A DNA stretch of 64,000 bases from assembly GCA_014843695.1 (NCBI GenBank), contig CM026390.1, positions 100,703,200 through 100,767,199 on the forward strand, given 5' to 3'. Under the pieces are notes generated by a model, which was not told the DNA's origin, made no database searches, and saw only the letters and a program-made list of their open reading frames with translations. This DNA is from Archivesica marissinica. Its lineage: Eukaryota > Mollusca > Bivalvia > Venerida > Vesicomyidae. Both the position numbers and the translations under genes were made by a program. Below, in pieces: positions 1 to 13,374 of this stretch (position 1 is the first letter of the stretch; each line of letters begins with the position of its first letter).

Positions 1-3000
1 ATACCATGATATAAGATATAGCATACCGGAGATAAGATAAACTGTAATAAATAAACCATGCCATGATATAAGATATAGCATACCAGAGATAAGATAAACT
101 GTAATAAATAAACCATACCATGATATAAGATATAGCATACCGGAGATAAGATAAACTGTAATAAATAAACCATACCATGATATAAGATATAGCATACCAG
201 AGATAAGATAAACTGTAATAAATAAACCATACCATGATATAAGATATAGCATACCGGAGATACAGCAAGTTAAGATAAACTGTAATAAATAAACCATGCC
301 ATGATATAAGATATAGCATACTGGAGATAAGATAAACTGTAATAAATAAACCATACCATGATATAAGATATAGCATACCAGAGATAAGATAAACTGTAAT
401 AAATAAACCATACCATGATATAAGATATAGCATACCGGAGATAAGATAAACTGTAATAAATAAACCATGCCATGATATAAGATATAGCATACCAGAGATA
501 AGATAAACTGTAATAAATAAACCATACCATGATATAAGATATAGCATACCGGAGATACAGCAAGTTAAGATAAACTGTAATAAATAAACCATGCCATGAT
601 ATAAGATATAGCATACCGGAGATAAGATAAACTGTAATAAATAAACCATGCCATGATATAAGATATAGCATACCAGAGATACAGCAAGTTAAGATAAACT
701 GTAATAAATAAACCATACCATGATATAAGATATAGCATACCAGAGATAAGATAAACTGTAATAAATAAACCATACCATGATATAAGATATAGCATACCAG
801 AGATAAGATAAACTGTAATAAATAAACCATGCCATGATATAAGATATAGCATACCGGAGATAAGATAAACTGTAATAAATAAACCATACCATGATATAAG
901 ATATAGCATACCGGAGATAAGATAAACTGTAATAAATAAACCATACCATGATATAAGATATAGCATACCAGAGATAAGATAAACTGTAATAAATAAACCA
1001 TACCATGATATAAGATATAGCATACCGGAGATACAGCAAGTTAAGATAAACTGTAATAAATAAACCATGCCATGATATAAGATATAGCATACCGGAGATA
1101 AGATAAACTGTAATAAATAAACCATACCATGATATAAGATATAGCATACCGGAGATAAGATAAACTGTATAAAAACCATCATGATATAGATATAGCATAC
1201 CAGCAAGTTAGATAAACTGTAATAAATAAACCATGCCATGATATAAGATATAGCATACCGGAGATAAGATAAACTGTAATAAATAAACCATGCCATGATA
1301 TAAGATATAGCATACCGGAGATAAGATAAACTGTAATAAATAAACCATACCATGATATAGATATAGCATATGGGTAAGATAAACTGTATAAATAACATAC
1401 CATGATATAAGATATAGCATACCGGAGATAAGATAAACTGTAATAAATAAACCATGCCATGATATAAGATATAGCATACCAGAGCTAAGATAAACTGTAA
1501 TAAATAAACCATGCCATGATATAAGATATAGCATACCGGAGATAAGATAAACTGTAATAAATAAACCATACCATGATATAAGATATAGCATACCGGAGAT
1601 ACAGCAAGTTAAGATAAACTGTAATAAATAAACCATGCCATGATATAAGATATAGCATACCGGAGATAAGATAAACTGTAATAAATAAACCATGCCATGA
1701 TATAAGATATAGCATACCGGAGATAAGATAAACTGTAATAAATAAACCATACCATGATATAAGATATAGCATACCAGATACAGGAGTTAAGATAAACTGT
1801 AATAAATTAACCATACCATGATATAAGATATAGCATACCGGAGATAAGATAAACTGTAATAAATAAACCATGCCATGATATAAGATATAGCATACCGGAG
1901 ATAAGATAAACTGTAATAAATAAACCATGCCATGATATAAGATATAGCATACCGGTGATAAGATNNNNNNNNNNNNNNNNNNNNNNNNNNNNNNNNNNNN
2001 NNNNNNNNNNNNNNNNNNNNNNNNNNNNNNNNNNNNNNNNNNNNNNNNNNNNNNNNNNNNNNNNNNNNNNNNNNNNNNNNNNNNNNNNNNNNNNNNNNNN
2101 NNNNNNNNNNNNNNNNNNNNNNNNNNNNNNNNNNNNNNNNNNNNNNNNNNNNNNNNNNNNNNNNNNNNNNNNNNNNNNNNNNNNNNNNNNNNNNNNNNNN
2201 NNNNNNNNNNNNNNNNNNNNNNNNNNNNNNNNNNNNNNNNNNNNNNNNNNNNNNNNNNNNNNNNNNNNNNNNNNNNNNNNNNNNNNNNNNNNNNNNNNNN
2301 NNNNNNNNNNNNNNNNNNNNNNNNNNNNNNNNNNNNNNNNNNNNNNNNNNNNNNNNNNNNNNNNNNNNNNNNNNNNNNNNNNNNNNNNNNNNNNNNNNNN
2401 NNNNNNNNNNNNNNNNNNNNNNNNNNNNNNNNNNNNNNNNNNNNNNNNNNNNNNNNNNNNNNNNNNNNNNNNNNNNNNNNNNNNNNNNNNNNNNNNNNNN
2501 NNNNNNNNNNNNNNNNNNNNNNNNNNNNNNNNNNNNNNNNNNNNNNNNNNNNNNNNNNNNNNNNNNNNNNNNNNNNNNNNNNNNNNNNNNNNNNNNNNNN
2601 NNNNNNNNNNNNNNNNNNNNNNNNNNNNNNNNNNNNNNNNNNNNNNNNNNNNNNNNNNNNNNNNNNNNNNNNNNNNNNNNNNNNNNNNNNNNNNNNNNNN
2701 NNNNNNNNNNNNNNNNNNNNNNNNNNNNNNNNNNNNNNNNNNNNNNNNNNNNNNNNNNNNNNNNNNNNNNNNNNNNNNNNNNNNNNNNNNNNNNNNNNNN
2801 NNNNNNNNNNNNNNNNNNNNNNNNNNNNNNNNNNNNNNNNNNNNNNNNNNNNNNNNNNNNNNNNNNNNNNNNNNNNNNNNNNNNNNNNNNNNNNNNNNNN
2901 NNNNNNNNNNNNNNNNNNNNNNNNNNNNNNNNNNNNNNNNNNNNNNNNNNNNNNNNNNNNNNNNAGAGATAAGATAAACTGTAATAAATAAACCATACCA

Positions 3001-6000
3001 TGATATAAGATATAGCATACCGGAGATAGCAAGTTAAGATAAACTGTAATAAATAAACCATGCCATGATATAAGATATAGCATACCGGAGATACAGCAAG
3101 TTAAGATAAACTGTAATAAATAAACCATGCCATGATATAAGATATAGCATACCGGAGATACAGCAAGTTAAGATAAACTGTAATAAATAAACCATACCAT
3201 GATATAAGATATAGCATACCGGAGATAAGATAAACTGTAATAAATAAACCATGCCATGATATAAGATATAGCATACCAGAGATAAGATAAACTGTAATAA
3301 ATAAACCATACCATGATATAAGATATAGCATACCAGAGATAAGATAAACTGTAATAAATAAACCATACCATGATATAAGATATAGCATACCGGAGATAAG
3401 ATAAACTGTAATAAATAAACCATACCATGATATAAGATATAGCATACCGGAGATAAGATAAACTGTAATAAATAAACCATGCCATGATATAAGATATAGC
3501 ATACCGGAGATAAGATAAACTGTAATAAATAAACCATACCATGATATAAGATATAGCATACCGGAGATAAGATAAACTGTAATAAATAAACCATACCATG
3601 ATATAAGATATAGCATACCAGAGATAAGATAAACTGTAATAAATAAACCATACCATGATATAAGATATAGCATACCGGAGATACAGCAAGTTAAGATAAA
3701 CTGTAATAAATAAACCATGCCATGATATAAGATATAGCATACCGAGATAAGATAAACTGTAATAAATAAACCATACCATGATATAAGATATAGCATACCG
3801 GAGATAAGATAAACTGTAATAAATAAACCATGCCATGATATAAGATATAGCATACCGGAGATAGATAAACTGTAATAAATAAACCATACCATGATATAAG
3901 ATATAGCATACCGAGATAAGATTAAGTAAACTGTAATAAATAAACCATACCATGATATAAGATATAGCATACCGGAGATACAGCAAGTTAAGATAAACTG
4001 TAATAAATAAACCATACCATGATATAAGATATAGCATACCAGAGATAAGATAAACTGTAATAAATAAACCATACCATGATATAAGATATAGCATACCGGA
4101 GATACAGCAAGTTAAGATAAACTGTAATAAATAAACCATACCATGATATAAGATATAGCATACCGGAGATAAGATAAACTGTAATAAATAAACCATGCCA
4201 TGATATAAGATATAGCATACCAGAGATAAGATAAACTGTAATAAATAAACCATACCATGATATAAGATATAGCATACCGGAGATAAGATAAACTGTAATA
4301 AATAAACCATCATGATATAAGATATAGCATACCGGAGATAAGATAAACTGTAATAAATAAACCATACCATGATATAAGATATAGCATACCGGAGATAAGA
4401 TAAACTGTAATAAATAAACCATACCATGATATAAGATATAGCATACCGGAGATAAGATAAACTGTAATAAATAAACCATACCATGATATAAGATATAGCA
4501 TACCGGAGATAAGATAAACTGTAATAAATAAACCATACCATGATATAAGATATAGTATACCGGAGATAAGATAAACTGTAATAAATAAACCATGCCATGA
4601 TATAAGATATAGCATACCGGAGATAAGATAAACTGTAATAAATAAACCATACCATGATATAAGATATAGCATACCGGAGATAAGATAAACTGTAATAAAT
4701 AAACCATGCCATGATATAAGATATAGCATACCGGAGATACAGCAAGTTAAGATAAACTGTAATAAATAAACCATGCCATAATATAAGATATAGCATACCG
4801 GAGATAAGATAAACTGTAATAAATAAACCATACCATGATATAAGATATAGCATACCAGAGATAAGATAAACTGTAATAAATAAACCATACCATGATATAA
4901 GATATAGCATACCAGAGATAAGATAAACTGTAATAAATAAACCATGCCATGATATAAGATATAGCATACCGGAGATAAGATAAACTGTAATAAATAAACC
5001 ATACCATGATATAAGATATAGCATACCGGAGATACAGCAAGTTAAGATAAACTGTAATAAATAAACCATGCCATGATATAAGATATAGCATACCGGAGAT
5101 AGGTTAAGATAAACTGTAATAAATAAACCATACCATGATATAAGATATAGCATACCGGAGATAAGATAAACTGTAATAAATAAACCATGCCATGATATAA
5201 GATATAGCATACCAGAGATAAGATAAACTGTAATAAATAAACCATACCATGATATAAGATATAGCATACCGGAGATAAGATAAACTGTAATAAATAAACC
5301 ATACCATGATATAAGATATAGCATACCAGAGATAAGATAAACTGTAATAAATAAACCATACCATGATATAAGATATAGCATACCGGAGATACAGCAAGTT
5401 AAGATAAACTGTAATAAATAAACCATGCCATGATATAAGATATAGCATACCGGAGATAAGATAAACTGTAATAAATAAACCATACCATGATATAAGATAT
5501 AGCATACGGAGATAAGATAAACTGTAATAAATAAACCATACCATGATATAAGATATAGCATACCGGAGATAAGATAAACTGTAATAAATAAACCATACCA
5601 TGATATAAGATATAGCATACCAGAGATAAGATAAACTGTAATAAATAAACCATACCATGATATAAGATATAGCATACCAGAGATAAGATAAACTGTAATA
5701 AATAAACCATACCATGATATAAGATATAGCATACCGGAGATAAGATAAACTGTAATAAATAAACCATGCCATGATATAAGATATAGCATACCGGAGATAA
5801 GATAAACTGTAATAAATAAACCATGCCATGATATAAGATATAGCATACCGGAGATAAGATAAACTGTAATAAATAAACCATACCATGATATAAGATATAG
5901 CATACCGGAGATAAGATAAACTGTAATAAATAAACCATACCATGATATAAGATATAGCATACCGGAGATAAGATAAACTGTAATAAATAAACCATACCAT

Positions 6001-9000
6001 GATATAAGATATAGCATACCGGAGATAAGATAAACTGTAATAAATAAACCATGCCATGATATAAGATATAGCATACCAGAGATAAGATAAACTGTAATAA
6101 ATAAACCATGCCATGATATAAGATATAGCATACCGGAGATACAGCAAGTTAAGATAAACTGTAATAAATAAACCATACCATGATATAAGATATAGCATAC
6201 CGGAGATAAGATAAACTGTAATAAATAAACCATACCATGATATAAGATATAGCATACCAGAGATAAGATAAACTGTAATAAATAAACCATGCCATGATAT
6301 AAGATATAGCATACCAGAGATAAGATAAACTGTAATAAATAAACCATGCCATGATATAAGATATAGCATACCGAGATAAGATAAACTGTAATAAATAAAC
6401 CATACCATGATATAAGATATAGCATACCGGAGATACAGCAAGTTAAGATAAACTGTAATAAATAAACCATGCCATGATATAAGATATAGCATACCGGAGA
6501 TATAGATAAACTGTAATAAATAAACCATGCCATGATATAAGATATAGCATACCAGAGATAAGATAAACTGTAATAAATAAACCATACCATGATATAAGAT
6601 ATAGCATACCGGAGATAAGATAAACTGTAATAAATAAACCATGCCATGATATAAGATATAGCATACCAGAGATAAGATAAACTGTAATAAATAAACCATA
6701 CCATGATATAAGATATAGCATACCGGAGATAAGATAAACTGTAATAAATAAACCATACCATGATATAAGATATAGCATACCAGAGATAAGATAAACTGTA
6801 ATAAATAAACCATACCATGATATAAGATATAGCATACCGGAGATAAGATAAACTGTAATAAATAAACCATACCATGATATAAGATATAGCATACCAGAGA
6901 TAAGATAAACTGTAATAAATAAACCATACCATGATATAAGATATAGCATACCGGAGATACAGCAAGTTAAGATAAACTGTAATAAATAAACCATGCCATG
7001 ATATAAGATATAGCATACCGGAGATACAGCAAGTTAAGATAAACTGTAATAAATAAACCATACCATGATATAAGATATAGCATACCGGAGATAAGATAAA
7101 CTGTAATAAATAAACCATACCATGATATAAGATATAGCATACCGGAGATAAGATAAACTGTAATAAATAAACCATACCATGATATAAGATATAGCATACC
7201 AGAGATAAGATAAACTGTAATAAATAAACCATACCATGATATAAGATATAGCATACCAGAGATAAGATAAACTGTAATAAATAAACCATACCATGATATA
7301 AGATATAGCATACCGGAGATACAGAGTAAGATAAACTGTAATAAATAAACCATACCATGATATAAGATATAGCATACCAGAGATAAGATAAACTGTAATA
7401 AATAAACCATGCCATGATATAAGATATAGCATACCGGAGATACAGCAAGTTAAGATAAACTGTAATAAATAAACCATACCATGATATAAGATATAGCATA
7501 CCGGAGATAAGATAAACTGTAATAAATAAACCATGCCATGATATAAGATATAGCATACCAGAGATAAGATAAACTGTAATAAATAAACCATACCATGATA
7601 TAAGATATAGCATACCGGAGATAAGATAAACTGTAATAAATAAACCATACCATGATATAAGATATAGCATACCAGAGATAAGATAAACTGTAATAAATAA
7701 ACCATACCATGATATAAGATATAGCATACTGGAGATACAGCAAGTTAAGATAAACTGTAATAAATAAACCATGCCATGATATAAGATATAGCATACCGGA
7801 GATAAGATAAACTGTAATAAATAAACCATACCATGATATAAGATATAGCATACCAGAGATAAGATAAACTGTAATAAATAAACCATACCATGATATAAGA
7901 TATAGCATACCAGAGATAAGATAAACTGTAATAAATAAACCATGCCATGATATAAGATATAGCATACCAGAGATAAGATAAACTGTAATAAATAAACCAT
8001 ACCATGATATAAGATATAGCATACCGGAGATACAGCAAGTTAAAAACTGTAATAAATAAACCATGCCATGATATAAGATATAGCATACCGGAGATACAGC
8101 AAGAAGATAAACTGTAATAAATAAACCATGCCATGATATAAGATATAGCATACCGGAGATACAGCAAGTTAAGATAAACTGTAATAAATAAACCATACCA
8201 TGATATAAGATATAGCATACCAGAGATAAGATAAACTGTAATAAATAAACCATACCATGATATAAGATATAGCATACCAGAGATAAGATAAACTGTAATA
8301 AATAAACCATACCATGATATAAGATATAGCATACCGGAGATAAGATAAACTGTAATAAATAAACCATACCATGATATAAGATATAGCATACCGGAGATAA
8401 GATAAACTGTAATAAATAAACCATACCATGATATAAGATATAGCATACCGGAGATAAGATAAACTGTAATAAATAAACCATACCATGATATAAGATATAG
8501 CATACCGGAGATACAGAATTAAGATAAACTGTAATAAATAAACCATGCCATGATATAAGATATAGCATACCGGAGATAAGATAAACTGTAATAAATAAAC
8601 CATGCCATGATATAAGATATAGCATACCGGAGATAAGATAAACTGTAATAAATAAACCATACCATGATATAAGATATAGCATACCGGAGATAAGATAAAC
8701 TGTAATAAATAAACCATGCCATGATATAAGATATAGCATACCGGAGATAAGCAAGTTAAGATAAACTGTAATAAATAAACCATACCATGATATAAGATAT
8801 AGCATACCGGAGATAAGATAAACTGTAATAAATAAACCATACCATGATATAAGATATAGCATACCGGAGATAAGATAAACTGTAATAAATAAACCATGCC
8901 ATGATATAAGATATAGCATACCGGAGATAAGATAAACTGTAATAAATAAACCATACCATGATATAAGATATAGCATACCGGAGATAAGATAAACTGTAAT

Positions 9001-9630
9001 AAATAAACCATGCCATGATATAAGATATAGCATACCAGAGATAAGATAAACTGTAATAAATAAACCATACCATGATATAAGATATAGCATACCAGAGATA
9101 AGATAAACTGTAATAAATAAACCATGCCATGATATAAGATATAGCATACCAGAGATAAGATAAACTGTAATAAATAAACCATACCATGATATAAGATATA
9201 GCATACCGGAGATACAGAGTTAAGATAAACTGTAATAAATAAACCATGCCATGATATAAGATATAGCATACCGGAGATAAGATAAACTGTAATAAATAAA
9301 CCATGCCATGATATAAGATATAGCATACCAGAGATAAGATAAACTGTAATAAATAAACCATACCATGATATAAGATATAGCATACCGGTGATAAGATAAA
9401 CTGTAATAAATAAACCATGCCATGATATAAGATATAGCATACCAGAGATAAGATAAACTGTAATAAATAAACCATACCATGATATAAGATATAGTATACC
9501 GGAGATAAGATAAACTGTAATAAATAAACCATGCCATGATATAAGATATAGCATACCGGAGATACAGCAAGTTAAGATAAACTGTAATAAATAATCCATG
9601 CCATAATATAAGATATAGCATACCGGAGAT
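1..9630. repeat. 57/67-bp satellite array, left block
   Basis: Head-to-tail copies of a 57-bp unit, with a 67-bp variant that carries a 10-bp insertion (cagcaagtta) after ggagata. There are about 148 copies outside the gap. Frequent variants are ccggag/ccagag and ataccatg/atgccatg. The array fills the intron downstream of alpha-mannosidase exon 6a and runs off the left edge. Read in the gene's direction (minus), units contain atggtatgg (donor-like) and ttatttattacag (acceptor-like). The minus strand has no stop in any frame over long stretches, because 57 is a multiple of 3 and the unit contains no TAA/TAG/TGA in that orientation. The resulting giant ORFs are therefore repeat artefacts, not genes. 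Confidence 0.97.
1965..2964. other. Assembly gap of exactly 1000 N
   Basis: A run of N from 1965 to 2964, a round number typical of a placeholder gap of unknown size. The same satellite lies on both sides, so the missing sequence is most likely more of the array. Confidence 0.99.
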
Positions 9631-9872
9631 TGACTGACTGAATCTTTATTTCCTCCTCTCGGGAGATTCACATATATATTGACATTACATTAACAATTAC
9701 ATTTACAACACATTACATATAAAACAATTATTATAAATTATGAATAACATAAATAGCATACATATAAGTGTAATGCACAGACGTTATATATCTATATCAC
9801 TTTCAATTGTATAGTAACGAATTCCCCCTCCGTGTAGTCAACTTGACTCTTCAAAGTAAATAATATGTGTAA
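9631..9872 (-). other. LINE 3' UTR, polyadenylation signal and short TCAG tail
   Basis: AT-rich 3' UTR after the ORF2 stop. AATAAA on the minus strand lies at 9645-9650, a few bases before the end. The element finishes with gattcagtcagtca-type sequence instead of poly(A), as in LINEs that recognise their 3' end by a short repeat. Confidence 0.75.
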
Positions 9873-12800
9873 TTATTTAGCGACTATGATTAAGCAGTCT
9901 ATAATGTAGTCATACGAAATTTCTAAGAACTTTGAGTTACTTTCGATACTGTAGTTTGGGTCATTATCTGACATCCCGCCTAACAATTTAATAGTATATG
10001 TTTTTTCACTCAGTAGTCTTAAACTTGTTGTAAAATCAATATCAAAATTCGATGACAAAGCTGCATGGTATTCGTCTCGCCTTATAGCGCTAATTGAACA
10101 ATGCGATATTACATGTGATAGGTAATCGCCATAGATACTGCCACATATATCACATAGTTCATTTTCAATGTGTATGGACCTCGCCCAGATACCTGCAATA
10201 ATTTCGTTTTTAATTTTGTTTGTAACACCTTTACCAATGCTGTAGACGATAGTTGTTCTAATGTCCGTCTGTAGGTGTTTAAAATAATCAAACTCGGAGT
10301 CGGCTTCCAAGCGTCCCCTCCATAGAGCAGATTCACTAGCAGTTATTGTATCAATGACTTTCTTTTTCCAGGCGTATTTTGATGGAATTATATGATAGGT
10401 AAAGTAGTCGTTTATAATATATTGAAGGTCGTATTTAGTCAAAATGTTACATATATCTGGAATATAACCAGTACGAACAGAGGACTTATCTTCTATGTAT
10501 AACAGGTATTTTCGAACAAAAATACTGTTTGAAACAGACATACAGGGTAAGGATAGGATTTTGTACAAGAACATCAGTTTGTGTTTTTCTACCTCGGATG
10601 ATAACCTATATAGTCCAAGCATAGACTCGCAAATATCTGATCGTGTTAATACCGGAAACCCCTGGATCTTTTTAACGATGAAATGCTGTAGCCGATTAAT
10701 TATGCCTATATCCGTGTCAGTCATTCCGTGCCATAACTCTGACCCGTAGAGTGCAATTGGGATTATAACTTTCTTGTATAGACTTGTGGCTGTCTCAGGT
10801 TTGATCCCTTGTGGATGAAGTCCGAGACCCGACATTGCGTAAAACGCGTTCTTTGCTTTTTGACAGCGCTCTTCAATGCGTTTATTAACTTTCATATTAT
10901 CATCTTGTCGTATTCCAAGGTGTTTCGTACTTTTGACTTGTTCTAGTATTATATAGCCGTAATATATACACACAGGTGCATGCGTTCGTTTTTTTGTGTA
11001 AATAATAATATTTGATTTAGTGGCACTGATGTCAAAATACCATATTGTGGCATATTGGTAAACAATATCCACCAAATGTTGAAGACCGGCCGGTGATATT
11101 GCAATCAGCGAGATATCGTCTGCGAAAGTGGGGCTCCCAGAATTTTTGGAAAGGACACATGCTCCTGACTGATTGCTTTGTAACAGGTTGAGCAATTCGT
11201 CTACGTAGACTAGATAAAACAGAGTTGAAAGAACCCCACCCGGACGGACACCACGTTCAACAATGACCGGAAGTGACGTCATCGATTGAAGACGAATGAC
11301 GCATTGGAGGTCGCTGTAAGAGTTAATTAGCAATCTCAGAGTTTTGCCTGTAACGCCCAATTCACCTAATTTGAAAAATAGACCGTCATGCCATACGACG
11401 TCGAACGCACCCTTTATATCTAGATATGCTGTGTATACGTCAGACTGCCGATCCATTTGGAATAGGATTGTTTCCTGTAAATTAAAGGAGGCTGTGATGC
11501 AACTAAAGCCTTTTTGAAAGCCCTGCTGTTGCTGAGAGGGGAATTTTGGTGATCTTATCTTAAGATATTCTGTTAAACGTTCCAGTAATACCTTTTCGAA
11601 AAGCTTGTTCAAGCAGGTTAAAAGAGATATTGGCCTGTAGCTGTTAGGATCAGACTTGCTTTTGCCATTGCCTTTGTATATTGGGATGATTATACTAGTT
11701 TTCCACTTGCTAGGGATAGTTTCACTAGAAATAATGGTATTAAAGAGCAAAGTTATGGCTTTGATAAGTGATGGGCCACCTCGTATAATATGTTCATTGA
11801 GCATGTTGTCAATGCCAGGGCTTTTTCGACTTTTAAGCGACGTAATACGCTTCTTAACCTCGTTCTCCGTGACATGGTCATGTAAAATAGTACCTAGTCC
11901 TCCCGGCTCTGTTTTGGAATGTTTAGACAATAATCTCTTAATGTTATTTAAGTGTTGGCCATCGGGAGTATTGATGTCGTTTTGGTTGCTCTGTAGCTTG
12001 AAAACGTTATCAAAATGTTTTTTGAAGCCTGAAGCGATATTGTCATCCACATAACGCGTACCGTCTACGATAAGTTCAGTGCAGCAGTACTTTGGCTTAT
12101 TTTCGCGTTTTCTAAGTAGCTTCCAAAAGAGCCTATAATCTGTTTCTGCTGCCTGATCGATATCGTCAAGGGCCTTACTTAAATATGTATCGGCTTCATG
12201 TCTTTGCATGCGACGAAAGAGTGCTTTGGCTCTTTTGTATTCACGGTACGAGGCATGCTGGTGTCCTCTAGGACGGCCCTCTACAATCCATCGCCGTTTA
12301 AGGCGTCGGGATTCAGTGTGTGTCTTCTTTACCGATGGCGACCAATAGGGTTTTGCAAACTGATTAAACTTGCTTCTTGGAAGTGCAATCTCGGCTGTAC
12401 GAATAGATTGCACAATTTTAGAATAAACTACGTCGGGCGAGGATTTATTATTGACATCAGCCATATCACAGAGAGCATTCGCGAGGTTATCTTGGTATAC
12501 TAGAATGTGAGTGTCGGTACATTTGTTCCAAGCAATACAAGAGTTATTAAGTGGTCTAGTGTACTGAAGCGTGGGCAGTTCAAATTTCATTATTATGGGT
12601 AGGTGGTCAGATGTGTGAACTTGGCTTTCGCTAAGGACAGTGAATTCGGTAATTCTATTTATGAAGTCTCTTTCCACAAATATATGGTCTATTGAGGTTT
12701 TACTAGGTATGAACGTATAGTCGGGTCCTATAGTATTGGTAGTTGATGCATCAACAAGACCATTGTCTTGCACAAAAGCGCTAAGTAGCGTTGATTTTCT

Positions 12801-13337
12801 ACCTTGAAATACGGAGCCAACCGAGTAATCTTTTATTTGACCATTGAAGTCTCCGGCTAAAAGTATGGTTCCTTTTGTACAGTAAAAGGTAATCAGTGCT
12901 TGCAGATCACTGATGGTGTCTTTATAAGCTTCTATGTTATTGTCAGCTGGCATGTACACGCAGAAAATGAAAATTGGTATTATGTTAGTACCACTAAATT
13001 CTATACTAGAAATGCGTTCATTAGTTATGTTTTCTACTGCTGACACGATGCATCCTAATTCCTTTTTGTAGAGAATGCCAGTCCCCCCTTTACCACACCT
13101 AGCATAACCGTACTGGTCGATGGATGTGTCAACTGTCAGCATAGAGGTATAGCCCGGATGTATCGAATTCATAAAGCATGCCGATCTTTGGAATAACTTA
13201 TGCTCGGTTATAAGAGCGACGTCAATGTCAAAAGTGTCAAGAAATTCTGACAGAGGGTACGCAGATGACATTATGCCACGAACATTCCAGCACATAATAT
13301 TACACAACATAATTAATAAATACAGTTTTTCTGCCAT
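9873..13337 (-). CDS. LINE ORF2: apurinic-like endonuclease / reverse transcriptase
   Basis: A 1154-residue polyprotein that nicks target DNA and copies the element's RNA by target-primed reverse transcription. The N-terminal ~250 residues are an exonuclease/endonuclease/phosphatase domain, with NVRG near the start, the TEHKL glutamate, GDFNG (about 162-166) and the terminal SDHLPI histidine motif. The reverse transcriptase follows: NSYRPISLL, QGFQKG, YLDIKGAFD, GVRPGGVLS and the catalytic FADD (738-741). Near the C-terminus a CDIC...H...C cluster (starting at 1062) looks like the zinc knuckle common in this LINE group. The start ATG has A at -3 and G at +4 and lies 37 nt after the ORF1 frame ends, so translation could be by reinitiation. 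No frameshift or stop is seen and all visible catalytic motifs are present. Confidence 0.95.
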   Translation of the reverse strand: MAEKLYLLIMLCNIMCWNVRGIMSSAYPLSEFLDTFDIDVALITEHKLFQRSACFMNSIHPGYTSMLTVDTSIDQYGYARCGKGGTGILYKKELGCIVSAVENITNERISSIEFSGTNIIPIFIFCVYMPADNNIEAYKDTISDLQALITFYCTKGTILLAGDFNGQIKDYSVGSVFQGRKSTLLSAFVQDNGLVDASTTNTIGPDYTFIPSKTSIDHIFVERDFINRITEFTVLSESQVHTSDHLPIIMKFELPTLQYTRPLNNSCIAWNKCTDTHILVYQDNLANALCDMADVNNKSSPDVVYSKIVQSIRTAEIALPRSKFNQFAKPYWSPSVKKTHTESRRLKRRWIVEGRPRGHQHASYREYKRAKALFRRMQRHEADTYLSKALDDIDQAAETDYRLFWKLLRKRENKPKYCCTELIVDGTRYVDDNIASGFKKHFDNVFKLQSNQNDINTPDGQHLNNIKRLLSKHSKTEPGGLGTILHDHVTENEVKKRITSLKSRKSPGIDNMLNEHIIRGGPSLIKAITLLFNTIISSETIPSKWKTSIIIPIYKGNGKSKSDPNSYRPISLLTCLNKLFEKVLLERLTEYLKIRSPKFPSQQQQGFQKGFSCITASFNLQETILFQMDRQSDVYTAYLDIKGAFDVVWHDGLFFKLGELGVTGKTLRLLINSYSDLQCVIRLQSMTSLPVIVERGVRPGGVLSTLFYLVYVDELLNLLQSNQSGACVLSKNSGSPTFADDISLIAISPAGLQHLVDIVYQYATIWYFDISATKSNIIIYTKKRTHAPVCIYYGYIILEQVKSTKHLGIRQDDNMKVNKRIEERCQKAKNAFYAMSGLGLHPQGIKPETATSLYKKVIIPIALYGSELWHGMTDTDIGIINRLQHFIVKKIQGFPVLTRSDICESMLGLYRLSSEVEKHKLMFLYKILSLPCMSVSNSIFVRKYLLYIEDKSSVRTGYIPDICNILTKYDLQYIINDYFTYHIIPSKYAWKKKVIDTITASESALWRGRLEADSEFDYFKHLQTDIRTTIVYSIGKGVTNKIKNEIIAGIWARSIHIENELCDICGSIYGDYLSHVISHCSISAIRRDEYHAALSSNFDIDFTTSLRLLSEKTYTIKLLGGMSDNDPNYSIESNSKFLEISYDYIIDCLIIVAK

Positions 13338-13374
13338 TATTCTTAGTAAGTTGTACCGCTATTGTGTACATAAC

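Noticed and set aside
270..9671. Many long minus-strand ORFs (up to 1610 codons) with 19-residue hydrophobic repeats
   Set aside because: They are translations of a tandem repeat whose unit is stop-free in that direction. The same DNA is open in several frames and lies in an intron.
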